From positions 6,453,701 to 6,517,700 of the forward strand of contig NZ_CP150096.1 in assembly GCF_038396765.1 (NCBI RefSeq): 64,000 nucleotides of DNA. The letters run 5' to 3'. Of this stretch, positions 1 through 7,441 are shown one piece after another. Made by a program: the position numbers and the translations under genes. Below the pieces are notes generated by a model. It saw only the letters and a list, made by a program, of their open reading frames with translations, did no database searches and was not told the DNA's origin. Position 1 is the first letter of the stretch, and every line of letters starts with the position of its first letter. The DNA is from Chitinophaga caseinilytica. GTDB lineage: Bacteria > Bacteroidota > Bacteroidia > Chitinophagales > Chitinophagaceae.

Positions 1-143
1 ACGCCATCCGCATGGAACTGGAATTTTTCCGCGACAGCATCCTCGAAAACAAACCCGTGCCGGTCAACGTGCGCGACGGGTTCCAGGCGCTGGAAGCGGC
101 TCACCAGATCCTGCAAAAAATCGGGAAAGGCCAGTCGGAATAG
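1..143 (+). CDS. Gfo/Idh/MocA family oxidoreductase, C-terminal fragment
   Basis: The window opens inside a gene. The frame read from base 3 gives 46 residues and then a TAG stop. The end of the fragment (PVNVRDGFQALEAAHQI) matches the usual C-terminus of Gfo/Idh/MocA NAD(P)-dependent oxidoreductases, where a Glu/Asp-Gly turn is followed by the helix 'ALEAAxxI'. These enzymes oxidise or reduce sugars and related polyols in the cytoplasm. The substrate cannot be told from the tail, and the Rossmann domain lies off the window. The next gene starts 53 nt downstream, so co-transcription with the lipoprotein genes is possible but not shown. Confidence 0.7.
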   Translation, partial: AIRMELEFFRDSILENKPVPVNVRDGFQALEAAHQILQKIGKGQSE

Positions 144-196
144 CCTTTTCGGTCGCATCATCACTCAAAACCCGCCCCAATTAAATACTAGATATC

Positions 197-544
197 ATGA
201 AGTTCGGAAGGATGCTATTTTTCGCAGCTGCTATGTTGATGATCGGATCATCCTGCAAAAAAAGTGAGCAGATACCTACATTAGACCACTCGCTGCAGTT
301 TTCCGAAACCTATTGCAACGATCCCTGGTCTAACGACATACAGCGGACAGACCCCGACTTTCTCAAAAAACTGGACGCCTGGCTGGAAGCCAAAACCGGC
401 GTCGCAATTCCCGAGCCGCTACTCAAATTCCATCCCGGAAACGCCGGTACGTGCTCGGCCTGCACCTGCAAAACAGGGAATGTGCTGACCATCTGGCTCC
501 CCAAAGGCGTAGACGCCAAATTCACCGCACTGGGTTTTAAATAG
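197..544 (+). CDS. small lipoprotein A, CxxCxC family (first of three tandem paralogues)
   Basis: 115 residues. A short basic N-terminus and hydrophobic stretch end in a lipobox (IGSSC, lipidated Cys at residue 20) followed by KK, so the product is most likely an outer-membrane or periplasmic lipoprotein. The mature part is about 95 residues. It shares with the next two genes the pattern ET-x-C-x-DPW (Cys40), an amphipathic segment with WLE-x-KTG, then CSACTC (Cys86, 89, 91) and a closing GNVLTIW. Four invariant cysteines besides the lipidated one suggest disulfides or a bound metal. I do not recognise the family. The ATG is the only good start ahead of the signal peptide. Function unknown. 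Confidence 0.85.
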   Translation: MKFGRMLFFAAAMLMIGSSCKKSEQIPTLDHSLQFSETYCNDPWSNDIQRTDPDFLKKLDAWLEAKTGVAIPEPLLKFHPGNAGTCSACTCKTGNVLTIWLPKGVDAKFTALGFK

Positions 545-681
545 CCGATGGCCCCAACTTCAGTTTCCCGTAACTTATCGTCGTAAAATGACGGTTAGCA
601 GCTGTTATTTTCAGGTTTGTCCGCCAGCCATCCTGTAACCTTTCGAATTCCGGGGACGTTTCAGGAATAAATCACGCGTTT

Positions 682-1080
682 ATGAAAAACGGCTACCTGT
701 TATTCCTCGCTGCCGCTTCCCTCCTCCTTTTCTCCTGCCGGAAGAAAGATAAACTCAGCATGAAAGGCGCATTGGTTTTTAATGAAACCCAATGTTCGGA
801 CCCATGGCGCGGAGAAGTAACGGGGCCCAACATAGAAACATTTGTGCAAAACCTGGAGCTGTGGCTGGAGAAGGAAACCGGTGTCGCCATCAACAACATC
901 AAACGCATCCCGCCCCGCCGCAACCTGATCGTATGTGAAGCCTGCACCTGTGCTTCCGGTTATCAGCTCATAATCTGGCCGCCCCCGGCTCGGAACAGGC
1001 ATTCATCGACCTCGGCTTCTCAAAACCACAATAAACTGCTACTCCAAAAACTATGTTCATGCGTTACACACTGCCGCTGA
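682..1080 (+). CDS. small lipoprotein B, CxxCxC family, frameshifted near its 3' end
   Basis: As read, 132 residues: lipobox LLFSC (Cys19), ETQCSDPW (Cys38), WLE-x-ETGVAI, then CEACTC (Cys85, 88, 90) and LIIWPPP. After residue 102 the sequence turns into unrelated residues and runs 28 bases into the next gene. Reading one frame over from base 988 gives GSEQAFIDLGFSKPQ and a TAA at 1032-1034, matching the end of the third paralogue (GSEQKFLDLGFTKP) almost residue for residue. One C is therefore missing in the C tract at 982-986. The intended gene is 682-1034, leaving 18 nt before the next ATG. Sequencing error, recent mutation and slippage are all possible. Confidence 0.8.
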   Translation: MKNGYLLFLAAASLLLFSCRKKDKLSMKGALVFNETQCSDPWRGEVTGPNIETFVQNLELWLEKETGVAINNIKRIPPRRNLIVCEACTCASGYQLIIWPPPARNRHSSTSASQNHNKLLLQKLCSCVTHCR

Positions 1081-1397
1081 TGCTCGCCATCTCCCTCTTT
1101 ACCGCCTGCAAGAAGGACAAATCCCCCGATCTGAAAGACGCCCTTCAATACACCGAAACCCAGTGCAGCGACCCCTGGGCCAAAGATGTAGAACGCGGCA
1201 ACGATTTCGCGGCCCGACTGGAAAGCTGGCTGGAAACCAAAACCGGCGCGGCTATCGGGAAACCTTACATGAAATTCTTCAAAGACAAGGCCACTCTTTG
1301 CTACGCATGCTCCTGCACCACCGGCAACGTTATTTACGTTTGGCCGCCGGCAGGGTCGGAACAAAAATTCCTCGACCTGGGATTCACGAAACCGTAA
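1053..1397 (+). CDS. small lipoprotein C, CxxCxC family (third tandem paralogue)
   Basis: 114 residues with the same plan as its two neighbours: lipobox LFTAC (Cys19) plus KKDK, ETQCSDPW (Cys38), WLETKTGAAIGK, CYACSC (Cys83, 86, 88), GNVIYVWPPAGSEQKFLDLGF. It is closest to the second copy over the last 25 residues and serves as the reference for the frame break there. A second ATG two codons in (1059) could also be the start. The gene ends exactly where ispD ends on the other strand: the two stop codons abut at 1397/1398. No domain is recognised. Tandem copies of a small secreted cysteine protein suggest dosage, diversification or hetero-oligomers. Confidence 0.85.
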   Translation: MFMRYTLPLMLAISLFTACKKDKSPDLKDALQYTETQCSDPWAKDVERGNDFAARLESWLETKTGAAIGKPYMKFFKDKATLCYACSCTTGNVIYVWPPAGSEQKFLDLGFTKP

Positions 1398-2072
1398 TTA
1401 TTTTTTCAGGAAAACTTCCGCGATGGCAAGGTCCAGCGGACGGGTGATCTTGATATTCCGCTCCTCACCTTCCACCAGGTGGATTTCCGCGCCGAAACGC
1501 TCTGCCACGCTGGCTTCGTCTGTAAACAGGGGATCGTAGGGCTGTTCGAAAGCGGGTAAAAGTTGTTCGGACAGGAAGGTTTGCGGCGTCTGGATGATCC
1601 GGAAGCGGCTGCGGTCTACGGCCAGGTTGCCTTCGTCGTCGACCTCGCGCAGACTATCCTTCACTTCGATGGCGGGGATGGCGTTCCCTTTCGCCAGGGC
1701 ACCTTCGCAGCAACGGCGGACGAGCTCCGGGGAAATAAGAGCGCGAACGCCGTCGTGCACAAATACCACGGCCGGTGCGGTGATGGTGGCAAGACCGTTT
1801 TTCACGGAATGGAAGCGGGTTTCGCCGCCATGAACGATGGTCATGGAAGGCGGTTCGTCGAAAGAAACCAGCAGTGGCGCGATGAATGCGCTGTGCGCTT
1901 CGGGGATGACGAGCACGATGCGGATGTCTGGATAGGCGGTCCGGAAGGCGTTGATAGTGTGATGGAGAACGGGCTTTCCGCCGATTTCCATGAATTGTTT
2001 GGGAATGGCGCTACCCATTCTCAGGCCGGAGCCGCCGGCAACGATGACCGCTATCTTATTCCTGTCTGGCAT
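1398..2072 (-). CDS. ispD: 2-C-methyl-D-erythritol 4-phosphate cytidylyltransferase
   Basis: 224 residues from the ATG at 2072. An upstream in-frame TTG would add 12 residues, but those fall in the preceding terminator's T tract and are not part of the family. IspD joins CTP and MEP to make CDP-ME in the non-mevalonate isoprenoid pathway, in the cytoplasm. The nucleotide-binding loop VAGGSGLRMGS with PKQF just after it, the HDGVRALI motif and QTPQTF are all in place, and the length is normal. Downstream of queA but separated from it by a strong terminator, so it probably has its own promoter inside the short 24-nt gap or depends on read-through. Confidence 0.95.
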   Translation of the reverse strand: MPDRNKIAVIVAGGSGLRMGSAIPKQFMEIGGKPVLHHTINAFRTAYPDIRIVLVIPEAHSAFIAPLLVSFDEPPSMTIVHGGETRFHSVKNGLATITAPAVVFVHDGVRALISPELVRRCCEGALAKGNAIPAIEVKDSLREVDDEGNLAVDRSRFRIIQTPQTFLSEQLLPAFEQPYDPLFTDEASVAERFGAEIHLVEGEERNIKITRPLDLAIAEVFLKK

Positions 2073-2096
2073 ATTGCGAAGTAAGGATATTTTGAC

Positions 2097-2131
2097 AAAA
2101 AAAGGCAAACAGCGGAAACTGTTTGCCTTTT
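2097..2131 (-). terminator. intrinsic terminator of queA
   Basis: A perfect 9-bp stem (2104-2112 with 2119-2127) and a 6-nt loop, followed on the minus strand by seven T residues (2103-2097). It lies 20 nt after the queA stop and 25 nt before the ispD ATG. On the plus strand the stem is followed by only four T, so minus-strand use fits best. Confidence 0.85.
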
Positions 2132-2149
2132 ACACATCCGGAAACCGGA

Positions 2150-3199
2150 TTAAAGAATGAGCATGGCATCGCCATAGCTGAAGAACCTGTATTTTTCCTT
2201 GATGGCCTGCTGGTAGGCTTCCATGATCAGGTCGTAACCGGCGAAGGCGCAAACCATGATGAGGAGGCTGGTTTTCGGCAGGTGGAAGTTGGTTACCAAT
2301 GCGTTAGGGATCGAGAAATCGTACGGAGGATGGATAAAGGTGTTCGTCCAGCCTTCGGCCGCTTTCAGGTGATTCTGCGCGGTAACGGAAGATTCTACGG
2401 CACGTACGGAAGTAGTACCAACGGCGCAGATCTTGCGGTTTTCTTCTTTCGCCTTGTTCACGATTTTCACGGCATATTCATCGATGTGGAAATATTCCGC
2501 ATCCATTTTATGCTTGCTCAAGTCTTCCACCTCGATGGGGCGGAAGGTGCCCAGGCCGGTGTGAAGGGTCACTTCGGCGAATTTCACGCCCTTGATCTCG
2601 AGGCGTTTGATCAGTTCGCGGCTGAAGTGAAGACCAGCGGTGGGAGCGGCTACCGCACCTTCGTACTTGGCGTACACGGTCTGGTAACGTTCCTTGTCTT
2701 CTTCTTCCGGCTTGCGTTTGATGTACTTCGGCAGCGGGGTTTCGCCCAGGCTGTCCAGCACGGCCTTGAACTCTTCGTCGTTCCCTTCGAACAGGAAGCG
2801 GATGGTACGGCCGCGGGAAGTGGTGTTGTCGATCACTTCCGCCACCAGGCTCTCATCGTCCCCGAAATACAGCTTGTTGCCTACACGGATCTTCCTGGCC
2901 GGGTCCACGATAACGTCCCACAGACGGTTTTGCTTGTTCAGCTCACGGAGCAGGAACACTTCGATCTTCGCACCGGTTTTCTCCTTACGGCCGTATAAAC
3001 GCGCAGGGAACACTTTCGTGTTGTTCACGATCATTACGTCTTTGTCGTTGAAATAACCCAGAATGTCTTTGAAAACCTTGTGCTCGATTTTGCCGGTGGC
3101 GCGGTTTACTACCATCAGGCGGCTCTCGTCTCTTGTCTTGGAGGGATGTTGTGCGATCAGGTTTAAGGGCAGATCGAACTTGAATTGTGATAATTTCAT
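2150..3199 (-). CDS. queA: S-adenosylmethionine:tRNA ribosyltransferase-isomerase
   Basis: 349 residues, the normal QueA length. The enzyme moves the ribosyl part of SAM onto 7-aminomethyl-7-deazaguanine at the wobble position of tRNA to make epoxyqueuosine. Family marks are seen from end to end: the N-terminal [12 protein letters not shown] and [11 protein letters not shown], the central PTAGLHFS and [12 protein letters not shown], and the C-terminal [14 protein letters not shown]. The ATG at 3199 sits about 29 nt downstream of a TACCTTTG -7 box. Neighbouring genes (ispD, ABC ATPase) are unrelated in function, so the grouping is by strand rather than pathway. Confidence 0.96.
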   Translation of the reverse strand: MKLSQFKFDLPLNLIAQHPSKTRDESRLMVVNRATGKIEHKVFKDILGYFNDKDVMIVNNTKVFPARLYGRKEKTGAKIEVFLLRELNKQNRLWDVIVDPARKIRVGNKLYFGDDESLVAEVIDNTTSRGRTIRFLFEGNDEEFKAVLDSLGETPLPKYIKRKPEEEDKERYQTVYAKYEGAVAAPTAGLHFSRELIKRLEIKGVKFAEVTLHTGLGTFRPIEVEDLSKHKMDAEYFHIDEYAVKIVNKAKEENRKICAVGTTSVRAVESSVTAQNHLKAAEGWTNTFIHPPYDFSIPNALVTNFHLPKTSLLIMVCAFAGYDLIMEAYQQAIKEKYRFFSYGDAMLIL

Positions 3200-3227
3200 A
3201 TTACGGTATGAATGAATTTAAAGTCTG

Positions 3228-3235
3228 CAAAGGTA
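3228..3235 (-). promoter_or_regulatory. candidate queA promoter (-7 box TACCTTTG)
   Basis: Minus-strand TACCTTTG matches the Bacteroidota primary-sigma -7 consensus TAnnTTTG. About 20 bp further upstream is TTTC (3256-3259), one base off the -33 TTTG. The queA ATG lies 28 nt downstream of the box. Confidence 0.5.
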
Positions 3236-3265
3236 GGAATAATAACGCATATCATGAAATAAGGT

Positions 3266-4993
3266 TCACCGGCCCGGGATCGCAGCGATCAATTCGCGCG
3301 TGTATGCTGAAGCCGGACGGTGGTACACCGCCTCCGCAGGCCCCATTTCCGCGATCTTTCCCCGCTGCATGACCATCATGGTATCGCTCATAAAATTCAC
3401 AACCGACAGATTGTGAGATATAAATATATACGTGAAATTAAACTCTTGTTGAAGCGCCCGCAGGAGGTTCAGCACCTGCGCCTGCACGCTCACGTCCAGC
3501 GCCGAAACCGACTCATCGCAAATAATGAACTCCGGGTTGAGCGCCAGCGCCCTGGCAATGACGATCCTTTGCCGCTGACCGCCCGAGAATTCGTGGGGAT
3601 ACCGGTTGTAATGCTCCGGCAACAGGCCCACCTTTTCCAGTAAAGACAACACCCGCTCCCGGCGATCCCTGTCGTTGCCGAACATCCCATGCACCTGCAT
3701 GGGCTCCAAAATGGCCTGGCCCACCGTCATCCGCGGGTTCAGCGAAGAATACGGGTCCTGGAAAATGATCTGGATATGCTTGCGCATCTCCCGCATTTCC
3801 CCGGCGGAAAGCGATAGCAGGTCGCGGCCGCGATAGCGTATAGCCCCGCGCGTTGGCTCCACCAGCCGCAGGAGCGTCCGGCTCAACGTGGTTTTCCCGC
3901 AACCGGATTCGCCCACCAGCCCCAGCGTTTCCCCTTCCCGCACCGTGAAACTGATATCGTCCACGGCTTTCGTCCAGCTTTTGGGCTTCCCGAAGAGCGA
4001 TCGCCCCGTCGGGAACCAGGTGCTCAGGCCCTCCACTTCCAGCAACGGCGGCCTCTCCGCCAGCATTTCTGCCCGCGCCTTCGTTTCCTCCGCCGGCATT
4101 TCCAGCGAACGGACGAACGCCTCCACCTCCACCGGCTCCCGGCTGCCCGTGAAATCTTTCACAACGGGCAGACGGCGCAGGCGAAGGCCCATCGGCGGGC
4201 GACAAGCCAGCAACCCTTTCGTATAGGCGTGGCCGGGGCGCGAGAAAATCTGTTCCACCGTTCCTTCTTCCACGATTTCCCCTTTATACATAACGGCAAC
4301 CCGGTCTGCGATATCGGCGATCACGCCCAGGTCGTGTGTGATGAAAACCACGCTCATCCCCATTTCGCGCTGCAATTCGCGCAGCAGTTCCAGGATGGTT
4401 TTCTGGACGGTGACGTCGAGCGCGGTGGTGGGCTCGTCGGCGATGAGCAGGCGCGGACCGCAGGAAATGGCCATGGCGATCATGACGCGCTGCTTTTGCC
4501 CGCCCGACAATTCGTGCGGATATTTATCGTAAGCTTCTTCCGGCCGGGGCAGTTTCACCCGTTCGAACAGGGCGATGGTTTGCCGGCGGGCTTCGCGCGG
4601 GGATACTTTTTTATGGAGGATGATGGCTTCCGCCACTTGTTTGCCGCAGGTGTGCAGCGGGTTCAGGCTGGTCATGGGCTCCTGGAAGATCATCGCGATC
4701 TCGTGCCCGCGGTAGCTGCGCATGGCCGCTTCCGGCAGGCGAAGCAAATCCACCGCCGGTTTGTTTTCCGGTTGATAGATGATTTCACCGCCGCTGATGC
4801 GCCCCGGTTCCGCAATGAGCCGCATGATGCTCAGCGACGTGACGGACTTTCCCGAACCGGATTCTCCCACGATGCCGAGGATTTCGCCGGTCCGAACGTC
4901 CAGCGAAATGCTTTTCACGGCCGTGACCGTATGGCCGTCGCCAAGGAATTCGACGGTCAGGTTGCGGATGGAAACCAGCGGTACAGGGCTCAA
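3266..4993 (-). CDS. ABC transporter, two fused ATP-binding domains (oligopeptide/DppD-DppF type)
   Basis: 575 residues with two complete nucleotide-binding domains in one chain, as in YejF and GsiA of the peptide/nickel importer family. Domain 1 has Walker A GESGSGKS (residues 43-50), signature LSGGQKQR and Walker [13 protein letters not shown]. Domain 2 has GESGCGKT near residue 360, FSGGQRQR and [12 protein letters not shown], where the usual Glu-Pro is Glu-Ser. It would drive an inner-membrane importer, but no permease or binding protein is in the window. The start is a TTG that overlaps the amn stop (TTGA), so the two are probably translationally coupled. The link to amn is by position only. 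Confidence 0.92.
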   Translation of the reverse strand: MSPVPLVSIRNLTVEFLGDGHTVTAVKSISLDVRTGEILGIVGESGSGKSVTSLSIMRLIAEPGRISGGEIIYQPENKPAVDLLRLPEAAMRSYRGHEIAMIFQEPMTSLNPLHTCGKQVAEAIILHKKVSPREARRQTIALFERVKLPRPEEAYDKYPHELSGGQKQRVMIAMAISCGPRLLIADEPTTALDVTVQKTILELLRELQREMGMSVVFITHDLGVIADIADRVAVMYKGEIVEEGTVEQIFSRPGHAYTKGLLACRPPMGLRLRRLPVVKDFTGSREPVEVEAFVRSLEMPAEETKARAEMLAERPPLLEVEGLSTWFPTGRSLFGKPKSWTKAVDDISFTVREGETLGLVGESGCGKTTLSRTLLRLVEPTRGAIRYRGRDLLSLSAGEMREMRKHIQIIFQDPYSSLNPRMTVGQAILEPMQVHGMFGNDRDRRERVLSLLEKVGLLPEHYNRYPHEFSGGQRQRIVIARALALNPEFIICDESVSALDVSVQAQVLNLLRALQQEFNFTYIFISHNLSVVNFMSDTMMVMQRGKIAEMGPAEAVYHRPASAYTRELIAAIPGR

Positions 4994-5760
4994 AATCGGA
5001 GATGTTTAACGGTTTGGTGACTGTTGATGAGATTTTTCAGGGAGTCGATCCCGATGCGGAGGTGCCGGTCTACGAATTCGCTCGTCACTTTTTTATCGCT
5101 TTCCTCGGTTTTCACGCCTTCGGGCACCATGGGCGAGTCGGAAACCAGGAGGAGCGCGCCGGTCGGGATCTTATTATAGAAACCTACCGAAAAGATGGTC
5201 GCCGTTTCCATATCGATGGCCATGGCGCGGATTTTTTCGAGGTATTTTTTGAAGTCGGCGTCATGTTCCCAAACGCGGCGGTTGGTGCTGTAGCAGGTGC
5301 CGGTCCAGTAATCGCAGCCGTATTCGCGGATAGTGGTGGAAATGGCTTTTTGCAGGGCAAACGCAGGAAGGGCGGGCACTTCAGCGGGGAAATAGTCGTT
5401 GGAGGTACCTTCGCCCCGGATCGCCGCGATGGGCAGGATGAGGTCGCCGATGGTATTTTTCTTCTTCAGTCCCCCGCATTTCCCCAAAAACAGCACGGCT
5501 TTCGGCTGGATGGCGCTGAGGAGGTCCATGACCGTGGCGGCGCCGGGGCTTCCCATCCCAAAGTTGATGATGGTGATGTCTCCGGCGGTACAGCATTGCA
5601 TGGGGCGGTCGGCACCCACGATCTTCGCGTTATGCCACTGGGAAAATTGCAGTACGTAGTTGGAAAAATTGGTCAGCAGGATGTGTGAACCGAAGTTCTC
5701 CAGCTTCTCGCCCGTGTACCTGGGCAGCCAGTTAGCTACTATCTCTTCTTTCGTCTTCAT
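4990..5760 (-). CDS. amn: AMP nucleosidase
   Basis: 256 residues from the ATG at 5760. A 16-residue upstream extension is possible but begins with non-conserved residues. The enzyme splits AMP into adenine and ribose 5-phosphate and belongs to the PNP/UDP phosphorylase fold. Seen: [17 protein letters not shown], a phosphate-site glycine pattern, GKCGGL, the substrate-site [14 protein letters not shown] and the acidic LLVSDSPM. This is the short Bacteroidota form, lacking the N-terminal regulatory domain of the E. coli enzyme. The last four bases overlap the TTG start of the ABC ATPase. An uridine or purine phosphorylase role is less likely, given the close fit to short Amn. Confidence 0.85.
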   Translation of the reverse strand: MKTKEEIVANWLPRYTGEKLENFGSHILLTNFSNYVLQFSQWHNAKIVGADRPMQCCTAGDITIINFGMGSPGAATVMDLLSAIQPKAVLFLGKCGGLKKKNTIGDLILPIAAIRGEGTSNDYFPAEVPALPAFALQKAISTTIREYGCDYWTGTCYSTNRRVWEHDADFKKYLEKIRAMAIDMETATIFSVGFYNKIPTGALLLVSDSPMVPEGVKTEESDKKVTSEFVDRHLRIGIDSLKNLINSHQTVKHLRF

Positions 5761-5824
5761 AGCCTTTTGACAAGTGAATGTAATGTTTTTTCGGCAATCG
5801 GGCATCAATCCCTAGTTTTACGGC

Positions 5825-6295
5825 ATGATTTCCATCCGTTTCCCGCAACCCGACTTCAAGATCACGGCCAATGGCGGTAAAGACATGATTTATGATGCTT
5901 ACCGGAAGAAATATGTGGTGCTGACGCCGGAGGAGTGGGTCAGGCAGAATTTCCTGAATTACCTCGTAAAATCCCGCCAGTATCCGGGGGCGCTGCTCAG
6001 TATCGAAAAGGAACTGCATCTCGGGGAGCTCCGCAAGCGGTGCGACATCGTCGTGTATTCCCGCGAAGCCACGCCCTGGATGATCGTGGAGTGCAAGGAA
6101 ATGGGCGTTCCGCTGAAACAGCCGGTCCTGGAGCAGATCGTTCGGTATCACATGGCACTTCCGGCGCCCTGGCTGGTGATCACCAATGGCGTGAACACCT
6201 GGTGCTGCCGGTTAGACGGGGCCGCGGGTAGCTGGGTTTTCGAGCAGGATTTACCGGATTATCCGCCGGTGGATGCGATCTCGCCGCTTCAATAA
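5825..6295 (+). CDS. stand-alone HSDR_N-type nuclease-fold protein
   Basis: 156 residues. The sequence matches the N-terminal nuclease domain of type I restriction HsdR subunits (HSDR_N family), here as a whole protein with no helicase. PD-(D/E)xK-like residues are visible: Glu61/Glu63, Asp74 in CDIVVYSR, and Glu89-Cys-Lys91 in MIVECKE, so the active site may be intact. A C-terminal pattern (PAPWLVITNGVNTWC) is also typical. Proteins of this kind are common in Bacteroidota genomes, but their role is unknown to me. No methylase or specificity subunit is nearby, so it is not a restriction system as seen. It is divergent from amn with 64 nt between the starts. Confidence 0.8.
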   Translation: MISIRFPQPDFKITANGGKDMIYDAYRKKYVVLTPEEWVRQNFLNYLVKSRQYPGALLSIEKELHLGELRKRCDIVVYSREATPWMIVECKEMGVPLKQPVLEQIVRYHMALPAPWLVITNGVNTWCCRLDGAAGSWVFEQDLPDYPPVDAISPLQ

Positions 6296-6356
6296 CCGTT
6301 TTTTTATTCATTGACAGAGTAGGCTCGCGTATCAACCACAAATAGTTGATAATCAA

Positions 6357-7139
6357 TCACGTCCATCCTTCCATAATCGATTTTTTCACCAGCTCAAGCG
6401 GCGTTTTAACATTACTCTTCGCCAGAATATTCTTGCGATGACTATTGATCGTATGAATGCTTACAAATAATTCACCGGCAAGCTGCCGGCTGCTTTTACC
6501 TTCAACGATGCCTTTGAGGATTTCCTTTTCCCTGGCGGTGAACAAGCTTTTTGAAGAAGTGCAGGACATCGATTTCTGAATGTCGTAGTAGCATGGCAGG
6601 CCGTTCATGCCTATCAGGGATAAATGGGGCTCCCCTTCGCCTTCACCTTTAATATGTGTAATATCCGTGTGCAAATGAAAACTATGCTTTAAGTCATGCC
6701 CCTGATGATTTACAATAATATACTGTATGAGCATCCTTGCATAATTCCCGTCCTTTTTCTTAATCCGCAGATCATACTGCATCTTATATTGGCATATCAG
6801 ATCTACAGCCAGCTCGTTATAGAAATTGGTGATATGTTGCTCAAATTTTAAGAAGTAGGGCATATCCTGCGGATGAATTCCGTTCACATATTCCTCCATG
6901 GTCAGTTCTCCCTGGCCGTAGCCCAGTACATCCATCAATCCGGGGCCTACTTCCGCAATCTCACCATTGTAGATGTCGACCAACAGGAAAAAGTAGTTCC
7001 CTGCCTGAAAAATGTTGAATAAACGCTTATGTGTTTCAATTTGCAACTGGAGAGACCGGAAGTCTACATGGCCTTCTTTGCCCGCTACATTTGTCCAATA
7101 CTTTTTAACCTCCAGGTATAAATCACTTTTACTGCTCAT
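6357..7139 (-). CDS. PAS-domain LuxR-family transcriptional regulator
   Basis: 260 residues. The first 180 form a PAS-like sensor (the segment from about residue 40 to 165, with YNGEIAEVGPGLMDVLGYGQGEL and an RIKKKDGNYARM edge strand). The last 65 are a LuxR-type helix-turn-helix: FTAREKEILKGIVEGKSSRQLA followed by SIHTINSHRKNIL. There is no receiver domain or membrane segment, so the ligand would be sensed in the cytoplasm. The target genes are unknown. A long AT-rich region and an 18-bp inverted repeat lie upstream. Codon use is more AT-rich than in the flanking genes, which hints at weaker expression or a different history. Confidence 0.85.
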   Translation of the reverse strand: MSSKSDLYLEVKKYWTNVAGKEGHVDFRSLQLQIETHKRLFNIFQAGNYFFLLVDIYNGEIAEVGPGLMDVLGYGQGELTMEEYVNGIHPQDMPYFLKFEQHITNFYNELAVDLICQYKMQYDLRIKKKDGNYARMLIQYIIVNHQGHDLKHSFHLHTDITHIKGEGEGEPHLSLIGMNGLPCYYDIQKSMSCTSSKSLFTAREKEILKGIVEGKSSRQLAGELFVSIHTINSHRKNILAKSNVKTPLELVKKSIMEGWT

Positions 7140-7355
7140 GTTTGGGGATTTGAAAAGTTAAATAGCTGCCCTAATTCCTGCTTTGAAAAACAGCGACATA
7201 TTAGAGGTGATCGGAAGGAAAAATCATGTGATACGATTATCAAAAAATAAACGGATTTCAATTGTTCACCTACATACAAAACTGACTACTTATGATATTG
7301 CCAATTTAAAAAATTACTGCTTAATGAGGAAAAAACCATCACTGCTGTCATGAAA

Positions 7356-7373
7356 ATAGCTAGAACTAGCTAT
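7356..7373. repeat. perfect inverted repeat, possible operator
   Basis: Two 8-bp arms, ATAGCTAG and CTAGCTAT, separated by AA. The symmetry and short spacer suit a dimeric DNA-binding protein better than a terminator, since no T tract follows. It sits about 215 bp upstream of the PAS-LuxR start and just past the gdhA terminator. No protein is known to bind it. Confidence 0.4.
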
Positions 7374-7383
7374 ATCGATGGAT

Positions 7384-7412
7384 AAAAAAAGGGTGACCCA
7401 TTTGGGCCACCC
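7384..7412 (-). terminator. intrinsic terminator of gdhA
   Basis: On the minus strand GGGTGGCCC pairs with GGGTCACCC (one G-T wobble) around a 4-nt loop and is followed by seven T residues. It begins 30 nt after the gdhA stop. Confidence 0.85.
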
Positions 7413-7441
7413 GATGTCGTACAGTCCATATCGGTGCAAAA

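Larger units (their letters stand above)
7140..7441. other. AT-rich intergenic region upstream of the PAS-LuxR regulator
   Basis: 302 nt without a supported gene. It holds the gdhA terminator (7384-7412), an 18-bp inverted repeat (7356-7373) and, nearer the regulator, a plain AT-rich leader. I find no convincing start codon with coding character on either strand and no RNA gene I can recognise. Confidence 0.6.

Noticed and set aside
5825..6295. A type I restriction-modification system.
   Set aside because: Only the HsdR N-terminal domain is present; no helicase, methylase or specificity gene lies nearby.
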